The translations under genes were made by a program, and so were the position numbers. Positions 42,220 to 51,390 of a stretch of DNA of 64,000 bases are shown one piece after another; position 1 is the stretch's first letter, and each line of letters opens with the position of its first letter. The notes below the pieces were generated by a model. The model searched no databases, had not been told where the DNA came from, and saw only the letters and a list, made by a program, of their open reading frames with translations. The stretch comes from Shinella sp. SUS2 (GTDB taxonomy: Bacteria > Pseudomonadota > Alphaproteobacteria > Rhizobiales > Rhizobiaceae), in contig NZ_KQ410732.1 of the NCBI RefSeq assembly GCF_001262505.1, forward strand, positions 124,001 through 188,000, in the 5' to 3' direction.

Positions 42220-42242
42220 GTTCGGTCAATGATTGACTGAAC
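42220..42242. promoter_or_regulatory. DeoR/GlpR operator candidate 1
   Basis: GTTCGGTCAA-TGA-TTGACTGAAC, a 10-bp inverted repeat with one mismatch, eight bases upstream of the GlpA-like start codon. A further TTTGACCGAA half-site lies at 42254-42263. Confidence 0.65.
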
Positions 42243-42356
42243 GGTATTTAACGTTTGACCGAATGTAAAGCGGGATTGCGAGCCAGTTCGGGCTCTGCGT
42301 GACGAGAATCCCTGATTTTCAGTGCGTGCGGTGCAAGAGTAAAAACCTCAGGTTTT

Positions 42357-42393
42357 GACCGATCGGTCTCTTTTCGGTCATTGACTTGACCGA
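42357..42393. promoter_or_regulatory. DeoR/GlpR operator candidates 2 and 3
   Basis: GACCGATCGGTC (42357-42368) is a perfect palindrome; TCGGTCA (42374-42380) and TGACCGA (42387-42393) form an inverted pair six bases apart. Together with candidate 1 they make at least five copies of one heptamer in 175 bp. Confidence 0.68.
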
Positions 42394-42467
42394 TCATCGC
42401 GCTACAACGGGAAAGCATAGCAAACGAGTGGCTTTGCATTCGAAAACCGTTGCCGGAAAGGACCATT

Positions 42468-43238
42468 GTGAGGCCTGCGGATCGCCACGAAAAAATTGTG
42501 CGGCTGGTGCACAAGGCTGGGGAAATCAGTGTCGATGAGCTGGCCCAGACGCTCTCCGCTTCCCGGGAAACCATCCGGCGCGATCTCTCGAACCTCGATG
42601 CGATGGGGCGCCTGAAGAAATTCCATGGCGGCGCGCGGGTTCGCTCCACGCCATCGGTCGAGCCGGCCGTGGAGGGACCCTTCGCGCTGCGCATGGCGGA
42701 AAACCTCACCGCAAAACGACGGATCGCCTATGCCGCCGCCCGGCTGCTTGCGCCGGGGGATTCGGTGTTCATCGACACGGGCACTACGACGCTGATCCTG
42801 GCGGAGGCGCTCGTCGACCTGCCGGCGCTGGTCGTCATCACCAATTCCTGGAAGATCGCCGCGACGGTTTCGGCCAATGCCGATCACAAGGTCTTCCTGC
42901 TCGGCGGAGCCTATGGCGCGGATGCGGGGGAGACGCTCGGGCAGTTCGCTGTCGAGCAAGTGCGGAAGTTCCGCGCGCGCCACGCCTTTCTCACCGTCGG
43001 GGCGGTGGACCAGCATTCGGTCATGGACTTCGACGCGCAGGTAACGGAGGTGGCGCAGACCATGATCGAGCGCGCGGAGGCGGTCACCGTGCTGGCGGAT
43101 GGTTCGAAATTCGGCAAGCACGGCATTTTCGAGGTCGCGCCCTGGTCCGCGCTGGACCGGCTGGTGACGGAACAGGAACCGCCGGCCTCGATCGCCGAGG
43201 CGCTGGCGGCCGCCGGGACGGAAGTCGTGATCGCCTGA
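42468..43238 (+). CDS. DeoR/GlpR-family transcriptional repressor
   Basis: 256 residues from GTG 42468, which follows AAAGGA; a TTG 18 bp upstream is in frame but poorly placed. The winged helix is RHEKIVRLVHKAGEISVDEL and ASRETIRRDLSNLDAMGRLK, followed by the DeoR sensor domain (DSVFIDTGTTTLILAEAL; VFLLGGAYGADAGETLGQ) that binds phosphorylated sugars or glycerol-3-phosphate. Divergent from the GlpA-like operon, which it likely represses through the repeats between the genes. Confidence 0.9.
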   Translation: MRPADRHEKIVRLVHKAGEISVDELAQTLSASRETIRRDLSNLDAMGRLKKFHGGARVRSTPSVEPAVEGPFALRMAENLTAKRRIAYAAARLLAPGDSVFIDTGTTTLILAEALVDLPALVVITNSWKIAATVSANADHKVFLLGGAYGADAGETLGQFAVEQVRKFRARHAFLTVGAVDQHSVMDFDAQVTEVAQTMIERAEAVTVLADGSKFGKHGIFEVAPWSALDRLVTEQEPPASIAEALAAAGTEVVIA

Positions 43239-43247
43239 GCGGGTAGA

Positions 43248-43271
43248 CCGTGCCCCGAGCTGGGGGCACGG
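43248..43271. terminator. Bidirectional terminator between GlpR-like and NCS1 genes
   Basis: CCGTGCCCC and GGGGCACGG form a perfect 9-bp stem around a six-base loop, ten bases after the repressor stop and ten before the 3' end of the convergent permease gene. Confidence 0.72.
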
Positions 43272-43281
43272 CCAAGCGGGC

Positions 43282-44637
43282 TCAGCCCGCCACGAGGAAC
43301 CAGGAACGGCGCGCCTGCATCAGCCCCACGGCATAGATGGAGAAAGCAAGGACCGCAGTCGCGGGTGCCGAGAGTTCCGCATAGGCGCCGCCCCAGACAT
43401 GGAGCGCGATGCCGACCGCGGCGGCGACGAACCAGGCGCTGATACCGAGCGGATTGAAGGCCGGCACATGGCTGGAGCGGTATTCGATGGCTGAACCCAC
43501 CAGCGTGCTGTAGCGGTCGATCAGGATATGCGCCATGGCGACGGCGACCCAGGCGACGACGAAGATGCCCTGGTAGGCGAGGGCCTGGAGCAGGTAGGAG
43601 AAGACGTCGGCGAGCATCAGGAGATAGACGATGACGCCGACCGCGATCGCCCAGCCGACGCGGCCGAAGGGCAGGCGGCCGAAGAGCTGCACCAGTGCTT
43701 CGAGGTTGACGGCGGCGAGGTAGTAGTTCGCCGTGTTGATGCGTGTCTGCGTGACCCAGACGAAGGCGAGGCCCCAGATGCCCATGAGCTTCAAGAGCGC
43801 CAGCAGCACGCTGACCTCCGAGAGCGCGCCGAGATCCGGCACGGTGCCGATCATGAACATGCCGAAGAGGCCGCTCACCAGGAAGGCGACGGCGTAGAAG
43901 GGCGTGCCGAAGTTGAACCAGGCGTGATAGCCGGCGTCTTCCTGGCGACCGAAGCGGGCATAGTCGAAGGTGAACATCATCAGCACCCAGACGCCCATGT
44001 AATAGACGAAGCAGGACCACCAGCCGCCGGCCGGTTCGCCGGTTTCCGGGCCGAGGTTCAACCATTTGTCGCTGTAGCCGTATTCGCCGATGGCGAGCGC
44101 GACGGCGACGACGAGGCCGAGGATGTAGAAGGGCAGGAGCACGCCGTTGAACTTGTCGAGCCAGGTCTGGATGCTGCCGAAGATCAGGGGCACGCTGTAG
44201 AGCACGACGATGAGCGCGGCGACGGGATAGGAGATCGACGGCATGACGGTGTTGATGCCGACGGCGATGACCGAGCCTTCGAAGACGGCGTAGTAGATCG
44301 CCGTGGCGCAGAAGATCAGCGCTGCGAGCCCAGCCCCGACATTGCCGAAGAGGACGCGCGAGAACAGCGCGACGGAAAGCCCGGTGCGGATGGCGAAGCG
44401 GCTCAGCACCGCATTGACGACGCCATAGGCGATGACCGACAGCACGATACCGATGATGGCGTTGCGCGTGCCGAAATTGAGCGCCATTGCCGCGCCGACG
44501 ACGATATAGAAGACGGCGCTGCACACGGCCCACCAGGCCATGGTCAAGGCGCCTTTCGGCATGCGCGCGTGCGGCGGGACCGCCACGTTGGAAAAATCCG
44601 AATTGTCGGCTTCGGTGGCCGATACATTGCCTGCCAT
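43282..44637 (-). CDS. NCS1-family permease (purine-cytosine / hydantoin type)
   Basis: 451 residues with twelve membrane segments. The family is indicated by the N-terminal cytoplasmic stretch, MAWWAVCSAVFYIVVGAAMA, the FSRVLFGNVGAGLAAL loop and WVTQTRINTANYYLAAVNLE, a conserved stretch in CodB-like carriers. NCS1 proteins import nucleobases, hydantoins, allantoin or creatinine-like rings with a cation. It lies downstream of hyuB-hyuA on the same strand but 479 bp away, so it has its own promoter. A hydantoin-like ring is the natural guess given the neighbours. Confidence 0.87.
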   Translation of the reverse strand: MAGNVSATEADNSDFSNVAVPPHARMPKGALTMAWWAVCSAVFYIVVGAAMALNFGTRNAIIGIVLSVIAYGVVNAVLSRFAIRTGLSVALFSRVLFGNVGAGLAALIFCATAIYYAVFEGSVIAVGINTVMPSISYPVAALIVVLYSVPLIFGSIQTWLDKFNGVLLPFYILGLVVAVALAIGEYGYSDKWLNLGPETGEPAGGWWSCFVYYMGVWVLMMFTFDYARFGRQEDAGYHAWFNFGTPFYAVAFLVSGLFGMFMIGTVPDLGALSEVSVLLALLKLMGIWGLAFVWVTQTRINTANYYLAAVNLEALVQLFGRLPFGRVGWAIAVGVIVYLLMLADVFSYLLQALAYQGIFVVAWVAVAMAHILIDRYSTLVGSAIEYRSSHVPAFNPLGISAWFVAAAVGIALHVWGGAYAELSAPATAVLAFSIYAVGLMQARRSWFLVAG

Positions 44638-45116
44638 CTTGTTCCCCTCGATTGTTGCAGGTGATGCGGTTCGACCGGCGACAGTGTCAGCCGGGCGGGC
44701 GATTGGGTGCGTATCTGTCTGGTGGCGAGGTGCTTGGGTCTGATCCGCCGGCTTCGGATTGCCGATGCGAAGGGGATCAGGGACCTCGGGGAAGCGTCAT
44801 CGACATCGGTGCGTGCATTGCTCCTCCCCACGCATGTCCTCTTTGACCAGACAACGCTAGGCCGATTGCCTCCTTTTGAAAAATTCTATTTTTGCATGTT
44901 CTGCATCTGAAAATCAGAACTGCTCATTTGCTGCCATGGCCTTAAAAATCGCCTATTATACAGACGCTTAGGCGTATCTCGCCAAACGCATTTGTGGTTT
45001 CATTGGCGTGTATGCAAAGCGCCTTCTGTTTTTTTGATACATGGCCGCCATAAACCAGAAGGCGCTTTGCAACGGGACGTTTCGGGCGGCTCCGCTGGCG
45101 CAACCGCCCGCTCCGA
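44638..45116. other. 479-bp intergenic region between hyuA and the NCS1 permease gene
   Basis: It holds the 3' flank of hyuA (weak hairpin 45083-45110, CGGGCGG/CCGCCCG) and the promoter region of the permease gene. Its middle (44870-45010) is AT-richer than the surroundings. A 15-bp perfect inverted repeat at 45014-45070 is listed separately. No coding sequence or RNA gene is recognised. Confidence 0.6.
45014..45070. repeat. 15-bp perfect inverted repeat with 27-nt loop
   Basis: GCAAAGCGCCTTCTG at 45014-45028 and its exact complement at 45056-45070. The loop includes seven T in a row and ATGGCCGCCAT, itself palindromic. No transposase lies nearby. It may form a long stem in the hyuA 3' region or be a protein-binding site. 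Confidence 0.7.
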
Positions 45117-47195
45117 TCAGGTGCGTGTGAGCAGGTAGCTGCCGCTTTCATGCAGCACGCTCGTCCAGCCTGGCTCGATCACGATGGTCGTCGTCACCTC
45201 CTCGATGATCGCCGGTCCCTCGATGTGGGCGCCCGCGCCGAACTTCGCGCCGTCATAGATCGGCGTGGACGTCGCCTTGCCGGATTGGTCGAAGATCGCA
45301 TCGCGGTAGCCTTTCAGGGCCGCTTTCGCCTCGCCGCCTTCGGCGAGTTTCGGCGGGCGAACCTTTTCGATGAGGCCGTAGACGGTGGATTCGAGGTTCA
45401 CCACCTCGACCGCACTGTGGCGTTCGGCATAGGTGTAGAGTTCCTCGTGACGGGCGTGGAAGGCGTCCTTGACCTTCTCGATGGTCGTCGCGTCGATCGG
45501 GAAGGTGCCGATATCGACCGTGCATTCATGCACCTGGCCGACATAGCGCATGTCGATCGAGCGCTTGATGGCGATCGCGTCGTCGGCAAAACCGTCGGCC
45601 TTCAGATGCGAAACGCCCTTCTCCTCGATCTCGTGGAACAGACTGTCGATGCGCTGGTAGGCGGCAGCATTGTCGAGGCGCACCGGGGCCGGAGCCATAT
45701 AGTTGTATTTGACGTCGGAAATGATCTGGCCGAAGGCGCAGAGGCCGGAGGCGAGTTTCGGCAGGATGATCGTGTCGATGCCCATCTCGCTTGCCAGCGC
45801 CGTGATATGCGCTGCCGTCGCGCCGCCCGCGCCGACCAGCACGAAATCGCGCGGATCATAGCCGCGTTCGACGGAGACGCGGCGGATGCCGTTGACCATG
45901 CTGTTGTTGACGATGGCGAACATGCCGTAGGCGGCCTGCTCGACGGAGATGCCGAGCGGCTCGGCGACCCGGGCCACTGCGGCGCGCGCCTTCTCGATGT
46001 CGAGCGGCAGCTTGCCGCCGAGCAGGCCCTCGGGATTGAGATAGCCGAGCACGAGGTTGGCATCCGAGGTGGTCGGCTCGGTGCCGCCGCGCCCGTAGCA
46101 GGCGGGACCGGGCTCCGAGCCGGCCGACTGCGGGCCGACCTGCAACAGGCCGAGCGGGTCGATCCAGCCGATGGAGCCGCCGCCGGCGCCGAGCGTCTCC
46201 ACCTGGATCATCGGCACGCCGATGCGGTAGCGCAGGAAGTCGATGTTCTTGTTGAGGTTGGTCTGGCCGTTGCGCGTCAGCGTGATGTCGAAGGAGGTGC
46301 CGCCCATGTCGACGGTGATGACGTTCTTCTGGTCGAAGGGCGCGCCGGCATAAAGCCCCGCCTGCGGCGCGGAGGCCGGGCCGGAATTGATGGCATAGAC
46401 GGAGCGGTCGGTCATCACCTGGCCGATCGCAAGGCCCCCGTTCGACTGGAAATAGCGCACCGGCTGCTTGGCGCCGAGTTTGCGGAAATAGGCATCGACG
46501 GCGGCGACGTAGCGGCGCATGACGGGTGCCAGATAGGCATTGGTGACGGCGGTGGAGGTGCGGGTGTATTCGCGCACCTGCGGGTAAAGCTCGCCGCCGA
46601 CGGTCAGGATCGCGTCCGGCATCATCTCGCGTACGATCTCCGCGGCACGCCGCTCGTGGCTCGGGTCGAGCACGGACCAGACGAAGGAGATGGCGACGGT
46701 CTCGACGCCCTCCTTCAGGAACAGGCGGCAGGCCTCGCGCACGTCTTCCTCATGCAGCGGCGTGCGCACCGAGCCGTCGGACAGGATGCGCTCGCGTACG
46801 CCGCGGCGGAGATAGCGCGGCACGAGCATGGTCGCGGCGGGATAATCCGGGTCGTAGCGGAAACCGTCTTCCTTGTGGCCATTGCGGATCTCGATGGAAT
46901 CCTCGTGGCCGGCGGTGCAGATCAGCCCCGTCTTGCCGCCGCGATGGGTGATCAGCGCGTTGAGGCCGACCGTCGTGCCGTTGATGCAGAGATCGCAGCT
47001 CGCGATGATCTCCTCGATCGGCTTCCTGAGATCGGCGGCGATGAGGCCGAGGCCGTTTTCGATGGCCTTGGTCGGGTCGGTGGGCGTGGAGAGCGCCTTG
47101 AACAGTTTTACCTCTCCGCTGGCGCGGTCGGCGATGACGAAGTCGGTGAAGGTGCCGCCGGCGTCGATGCCGAGACGGTAGGAATGCAGGGTCAT
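45117..47195 (-). CDS. hyuA: Hydantoinase/oxoprolinase subunit A (HyuA)
   Basis: 692 residues. The N-terminal ATP-binding half starts YRLGIDAGGTFTDFVIADRA with the acetate/sugar kinase-Hsp70 phosphate loop, and further motifs are KTGLICTAGHEDSIEIRNG, NSGPASAPQAGLYAG, VDMGGTSFDITL and VGAGGATAAHITALASE. HyuA activates a cyclic amide with ATP, and HyuB completes ring opening. The family includes N-methylhydantoinase, 5-oxoprolinase and, more distantly, acetone and acetophenone carboxylases. The gene follows hyuB after 12 bp. Which ring is opened cannot be decided from sequence alone. Confidence 0.92.
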   Translation of the reverse strand: MTLHSYRLGIDAGGTFTDFVIADRASGEVKLFKALSTPTDPTKAIENGLGLIAADLRKPIEEIIASCDLCINGTTVGLNALITHRGGKTGLICTAGHEDSIEIRNGHKEDGFRYDPDYPAATMLVPRYLRRGVRERILSDGSVRTPLHEEDVREACRLFLKEGVETVAISFVWSVLDPSHERRAAEIVREMMPDAILTVGGELYPQVREYTRTSTAVTNAYLAPVMRRYVAAVDAYFRKLGAKQPVRYFQSNGGLAIGQVMTDRSVYAINSGPASAPQAGLYAGAPFDQKNVITVDMGGTSFDITLTRNGQTNLNKNIDFLRYRIGVPMIQVETLGAGGGSIGWIDPLGLLQVGPQSAGSEPGPACYGRGGTEPTTSDANLVLGYLNPEGLLGGKLPLDIEKARAAVARVAEPLGISVEQAAYGMFAIVNNSMVNGIRRVSVERGYDPRDFVLVGAGGATAAHITALASEMGIDTIILPKLASGLCAFGQIISDVKYNYMAPAPVRLDNAAAYQRIDSLFHEIEEKGVSHLKADGFADDAIAIKRSIDMRYVGQVHECTVDIGTFPIDATTIEKVKDAFHARHEELYTYAERHSAVEVVNLESTVYGLIEKVRPPKLAEGGEAKAALKGYRDAIFDQSGKATSTPIYDGAKFGAGAHIEGPAIIEEVTTTIVIEPGWTSVLHESGSYLLTRT

Positions 47196-47207
47196 GTGGG
47201 ATCTTCC

Positions 47208-48977
47208 TTATTCGCTGGCGCGCAGCCGCGCGGTCTCGGCGGTATCGACGGCGAGGGTTTGCGGGTTGGCGAATGCGACGCCGTAGTCTGCGCGCGCACC
47301 CTCGATGGAGACGAGGCCGTTGCGCACGTCCCAGACGACTTTCTCCACCGGCCGCTCGAAGGGATTGCCGTAGCCGCCGCCGCCCGGATTGAGGTTGGTG
47401 ATGGTCTGGCCCGGCTTGATGGTTTCAATGATGTTCTTGCGCTCGACCTCGACCTTGCCGTCGCGGCGCAGCTCCACGCGGCCGACCTTGGTGTCGACCA
47501 TCGCCGATTTTGCGCCCGCCGCGCCCATGGCGGGAATGCGCCGGCCTTCGCCGAAACCGATGCACAGCATGTCGCCGTTGAGCGGCTCGACCTCCCAGGC
47601 GGTGCCGGAGCCGCCGCGGAATTTTCCTGCGCCGCCGGAATCGGTCATCAGGGAGTAGCGGTGGATGACGATGGGGTAGGAATATTCGAGCAGTTCGACG
47701 TCGCCGGAGGTGAGCGCGCCGAAGCAGCATTCCGGGCCGACGGCGTGCCAGCCGTCCTGCTTGGGCGTCGCGCCGCCGCCGGAGATGATGGTGGCGAGCA
47801 CCATGGTCACGAATTCCTCGTTAGTGCGGGAATCGCGGCCGGCAATGTTGAGGCCGTTGGCATGGCCCCAGGAGGCGGAGACTTTTGAGGGCATCGCCTT
47901 TTCGAAGGCGAGGCGCACGGCGTCGGTCAGCGTCTCCATCGGCGTCGTCGTGCAATTCATGTGCGGGGCGGGTTCCTGCGCGTTGCAGAGCGTGCCCTTC
48001 GGCCCGAAATCGAGGCTGACGCAGCGATAGAGGCCCTCGTTGTAGGGTGGCGGCAGGGCGGCGAACATCATCAGGCCGAGATAGACGCCGGAATGGGAAT
48101 TGCCCTCGTAGGAGTTGATGAAATAGGGGATCTGCGGCGGGCTCGCGATGGCGATGTGGCAGCTATCGCCCGTGACCGTCACGGTCGCCTTGATCTCGAA
48201 ATCGCCGAAACCGTGGCCGGCATCTTCCAGGATCGCGGACCCCTCGTAGGTGCCGTCGGGCACGGTGGATATCAGCGCGCGCATGTGCCGGTCGGCCATG
48301 TCGAGCAACGTGTCGACGCAGGCGTCCACCTGCGCCTTGCCGTATTTGTCGAGCATGGCGATGAGGTTGCGCTCGCCGACCTGGCAGGCGCCGATCAGCG
48401 CCCGGAAATCGCCCTCCTGGTCACGGCGGGCGCGCATGTTGGTGAGGATCATGTTGAGCACGTCGTGGCGCGGCGTGCCGCGGTCCCAGATTTTGACCGG
48501 CGGAATGCGCAGGCACTCGGCGTAGATTTCCGTGGCGTTGGGGTTGTAGCCGGCCGGAACGGGGCCGCCGATATCGGTGAGATGGCCCTTGCAGACGGTC
48601 CAGTAGACGAGTTCGCCCTTGTAGAAGACCGGCTTGTACATGCAGGTGTCGATGGCGTGGCTGCCGCCGAAGGCCGGGTCGTTGTGCAGGAACAGATCGC
48701 CCTCGTGGATGTCGTCGCCGAAGAACGCGGCGACCGCCTTCATGGCGGGAATGAGCGAGCCGAGATGGATCGGGATGTCCTGGCCTTGCAGGATCATTTC
48801 CGGCCGGGCGTTGAACAGCGCCGTCGAATAGTCGTGTGCCAGGTTGAAGACCGACGAGCGGGCCGTCTTTTCGAGCGCGAGCGTCATTTCACGCTGGGTC
48901 GTCTCGAGCATGCCGCGCACGACCGACAGGGTGATCGGGTCTACCTTGGAAGTCTGGGTATGATTCATCGTGTTCAC
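47208..48977 (-). CDS. hyuB: Hydantoinase/oxoprolinase subunit B (HyuB)
   Basis: 589 residues if read from the GTG at 48977, or three fewer from the ATG at 48968; no strong Shine-Dalgarno distinguishes them. HyuB hallmarks are VDPITLSVVRGMLETTQREM at the start, DLFLHNDPAFGGSHAIDTCM, and the glycine-rich GGAGKFRGGSGTAWEVEPL and NLNPGGGGYGNPFERP near the end. It is the catalytic partner of HyuA. It is first in the hyuBA pair and divergent from an AraC-type regulator, with 233 bp between. Confidence 0.92.
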   Translation of the reverse strand: MNTMNHTQTSKVDPITLSVVRGMLETTQREMTLALEKTARSSVFNLAHDYSTALFNARPEMILQGQDIPIHLGSLIPAMKAVAAFFGDDIHEGDLFLHNDPAFGGSHAIDTCMYKPVFYKGELVYWTVCKGHLTDIGGPVPAGYNPNATEIYAECLRIPPVKIWDRGTPRHDVLNMILTNMRARRDQEGDFRALIGACQVGERNLIAMLDKYGKAQVDACVDTLLDMADRHMRALISTVPDGTYEGSAILEDAGHGFGDFEIKATVTVTGDSCHIAIASPPQIPYFINSYEGNSHSGVYLGLMMFAALPPPYNEGLYRCVSLDFGPKGTLCNAQEPAPHMNCTTTPMETLTDAVRLAFEKAMPSKVSASWGHANGLNIAGRDSRTNEEFVTMVLATIISGGGATPKQDGWHAVGPECCFGALTSGDVELLEYSYPIVIHRYSLMTDSGGAGKFRGGSGTAWEVEPLNGDMLCIGFGEGRRIPAMGAAGAKSAMVDTKVGRVELRRDGKVEVERKNIIETIKPGQTITNLNPGGGGYGNPFERPVEKVVWDVRNGLVSIEGARADYGVAFANPQTLAVDTAETARLRASE

Positions 48978-49210
48978 GCTGGTTGAGGGCGAGAACCGAC
49001 GGCCTGGAAACCGTTGGAGGTGCTGATGTGACTGTTCCCTTAAGCCGCCGGTATCTGTCGCACCGTTGAAGCCGGGGTCAATCTAGGCAGAGTTTTCCGC
49101 TTCGGTCTTTGCAGTGCGGGAACGACAAATTGCGCTGGGGCGCACAAGCTGTCATTTTCGTTGCCTGGCGGAAATCCTGTGCGTACCTTTGTCCGAAGAG
49201 GGGAAGCCGC

Positions 49211-50173
49211 ATGAAGACGAGCATCACCACAAGCACGACACGCGCCCCGGACCGCAGCCGGCACTGGCACGAGGCCATCGCCTCGGCCTATTTCCCGCTC
49301 GACCTGCGTTTCCGTGATCCCGACCGGTTTTCCGGCGACCTGACGACCTGGCAGTTCGGCGACGTCTCGATCTCGCGGCTCACCTCGGATGCCCTGCAAT
49401 ACCACCGCCTGCCGCATCATTTTCGCGCCGCGCGCGACGAGGAGTTTCTGGTGACGGTGCCGGCCAAGGCGGAGGTGTTCTTCTCCCAGTGCGGCAAGGA
49501 CATCAGATGCCCGCCCGGCGGCTTCTTCCTGGAGCGCAGCAGCGAGCCCTACCAGTTCAGCCATGCCGAGCCGGCGGACATGTGGGTGCTGAAGGTGGAG
49601 GGCGATGCGCTGGCGGGCCGCATGCGCGCGCCCGATCGCTTCTGCACCCTGCAATTCGAGGCGGACAACGGGGCGGGCGGCCTCTTCACCGACATGCTGC
49701 ATCTCCTGCCGGCGCGTTTCGACGGCATGACGCAGGAGGCGCGTATCACGGTCGGCCGGCAGCTTGTCGACCTGCTCGTTCTGGCGATCAAGGCGGACGA
49801 CCGGGTGCTGGTCTCGGGCAATTCCACCGTGCGCGGCGCCCATCTCGCCCGCATCGAAGCGTATGTCCGTGCCAATCTCCAGGACTTTCGCCTGGATCCG
49901 GAGCGTATCGCGCGGGCCTGTGGTATCTCCACCCGCTACCTGCACGAACTCTTCCGCGATACGGGGCAGACGGTGCGGAGCTGGATCCGTGACCAGCGGT
50001 TGATGGCTTGCCGGGAGGCGCTGGAAGACCCGAACAATGTCGAGACGGCGGCGGAGATCGCCTATCGCTGGGGTTTCGGCGACCAGACGCAGTTTTCCCG
50101 CGTCTTCAAGGCTGAGTTCGGCGTGCCGCCGGGCGAATTCCGCGAAAACGCCCGGGCTGGCCGTCTGTCATAG
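49211..50173 (+). CDS. AraC-family transcriptional regulator (AraC_binding_2 type)
   Basis: 320 residues from ATG 49211 behind GAGGGGAAG; the frame is open 102 bp further upstream. The N-terminal part (FPLDLRFRDPDRFSGDL; HHFRAARDEEFLVTVP) matches the ligand-binding domain seen in regulators of aromatic or amine catabolism, and the C-terminus is an AraC double helix-turn-helix (LDPERIARACGISTRYLHEL; AAEIAYRWGFGDQTQFSRVF). It is divergent from hyuBA and is the likely activator of that operon. Its 3' end overlaps that of the convergent amidohydrolase gene by six bases. Confidence 0.88.
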   Translation: MKTSITTSTTRAPDRSRHWHEAIASAYFPLDLRFRDPDRFSGDLTTWQFGDVSISRLTSDALQYHRLPHHFRAARDEEFLVTVPAKAEVFFSQCGKDIRCPPGGFFLERSSEPYQFSHAEPADMWVLKVEGDALAGRMRAPDRFCTLQFEADNGAGGLFTDMLHLLPARFDGMTQEARITVGRQLVDLLVLAIKADDRVLVSGNSTVRGAHLARIEAYVRANLQDFRLDPERIARACGISTRYLHELFRDTGQTVRSWIRDQRLMACREALEDPNNVETAAEIAYRWGFGDQTQFSRVFKAEFGVPPGEFRENARAGRLS

Positions 50174-51370
50174 GCTGAAGCGGCTGGAAATTTCCGCCAC
50201 CGGCTCGCCGTTCCGCACGAGCACGCGGCCACGGCGGATGACGGTGCGTTTTTGCGGCGTCAGCGCCACGGCTTCTGCGAGCGTTCGGGCGGGAACCAGC
50301 ACGACGTCACCGAAATCGCCATTCGCAAAACCGTAGCCCGAAAGGCCGATGCCTTCGGCGCCGCCGAAGGTGCAGATGCGCATCGTTTCCGCAAGGTCCG
50401 CATCGTTGGTCATGCCGTTGCGCTGAGCGAGGTATTTTGCCCGTTCCAGCATGTCGCCATTGCCCCAGGGCTCCCAGGTACCCTGGATGCCGTCCGAGCC
50501 GGAGGCGGTCGTGAGGCCGCATTCGCGCATCAGGCGCAGCGGCAGGGCAGGCGCCGCGGGGCTGCCGACCGTCATGACAGAAATGTTTTCCGCTGCCATT
50601 GCCTCGATCAGCGCGCGCTGGCGGGCCGGATCCAGCATGCCGAGGCAATAGGCGTGGCTGACCATGACGCGGCCCTGCATGGCGAGCGCCCGCGTCCGCT
50701 CGACGATCAGTTCGAGGCAGAAGGCGCCGAGATCGCCGGGTTCGTGCAGGTGGATGTCGATCGGCTTTCCGTAACGCTCCGCGAGGGCGAAAATTTCGTC
50801 GAGATGGCGCACCGGATCGCGGTCGATGGTGGCGGGATCGATGCCGCCGACGATATCGGCTCCGGCCCGCATCGCGGCGTCCATCAGGTCCAGCGTGCCC
50901 GCGCGCGGCAGCATGCCGCTCTGCGGGAAGGCGACGATCTGCACGTCCACGAGATCGCGCACCGCCTCGCGGGTTTCGATGACACCCTCGATATTGGCGG
51001 TGCCGATCTCCGTATCGACGTCGATATGGCTGCGGATGTGCAGCACGCCGTATTTCAGTGTCTGGAGAACCTGGCGGGCGGATTGGCGACGGGCGTTGAT
51101 GCCGAGGTCGCGCTTGGCCTTGCGGTCGGCGAGGATGCGGTCGTTGCGGTTCGGGCCGATGCGGTTCTCGAACCAGTCCATGCCGATCAGCGTCTTGTCG
51201 AGATGAGTATGGGCTTCGACGAGGCCGGGAAGCGCGATGAAACCGGCGGCGTCGATCACCTCTGCCGGCGGCTGATCGCCGGGCGGGCTGAAGTGGCCGT
51301 CGCGGATGACGAGATCGACCGGTGCGCCGCCGAGGGGGCGGGCATTGCGGATGAGAAGGTTTTGGGTCAT
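50168..51370 (-). CDS. Amidohydrolase, cytosine deaminase/AtzC-like
   Basis: 400 residues from ATG 51370, placed well behind GGGGAG; an ATG at 51391 overlaps the upstream stop (TGATG) and is the alternative. Metal and catalytic motifs are those of CodA-type enzymes: VEAHTHLDKTL (HxH), IDIHLHEPGD (His-Glu), MVSHAYCLG and ASGSDGIQGTWEPWG (Asp). Family members deaminate cytosine, creatinine or isocytosine, or remove amines from s-triazines. Being in one unit with another amidohydrolase gene and beside hyuBA, it may deaminate a ring that HyuAB then opens. Confidence 0.88.
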   Translation of the reverse strand: MTQNLLIRNARPLGGAPVDLVIRDGHFSPPGDQPPAEVIDAAGFIALPGLVEAHTHLDKTLIGMDWFENRIGPNRNDRILADRKAKRDLGINARRQSARQVLQTLKYGVLHIRSHIDVDTEIGTANIEGVIETREAVRDLVDVQIVAFPQSGMLPRAGTLDLMDAAMRAGADIVGGIDPATIDRDPVRHLDEIFALAERYGKPIDIHLHEPGDLGAFCLELIVERTRALAMQGRVMVSHAYCLGMLDPARQRALIEAMAAENISVMTVGSPAAPALPLRLMRECGLTTASGSDGIQGTWEPWGNGDMLERAKYLAQRNGMTNDADLAETMRICTFGGAEGIGLSGYGFANGDFGDVVLVPARTLAEAVALTPQKRTVIRRGRVLVRNGEPVAEISSRFSL

Positions 51371-51390
51371 GGCGGTCTCCCCTTCCGGCA

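Noticed and set aside
42220-42393. Repeated TGACCGA words considered as a repeat array
   Set aside because: Copies are short, irregularly spaced and inverted, without unique spacers; they fit regulator half-sites, not a CRISPR array.
45014-45070. Inverted repeat considered as an insertion sequence end or miniature transposon
   Set aside because: No transposase, no clear target duplication, and the element would be only 57 bp; kept as an unexplained repeat instead.
45150-47888. A 912-codon open frame on the plus strand, antisense to hyuA/hyuB
   Set aside because: Its composition (Arg, Asp, Ala, Gly, His-rich without domains) is that of a GC-rich shadow frame; the opposite strand has clear HyuA/HyuB motifs.
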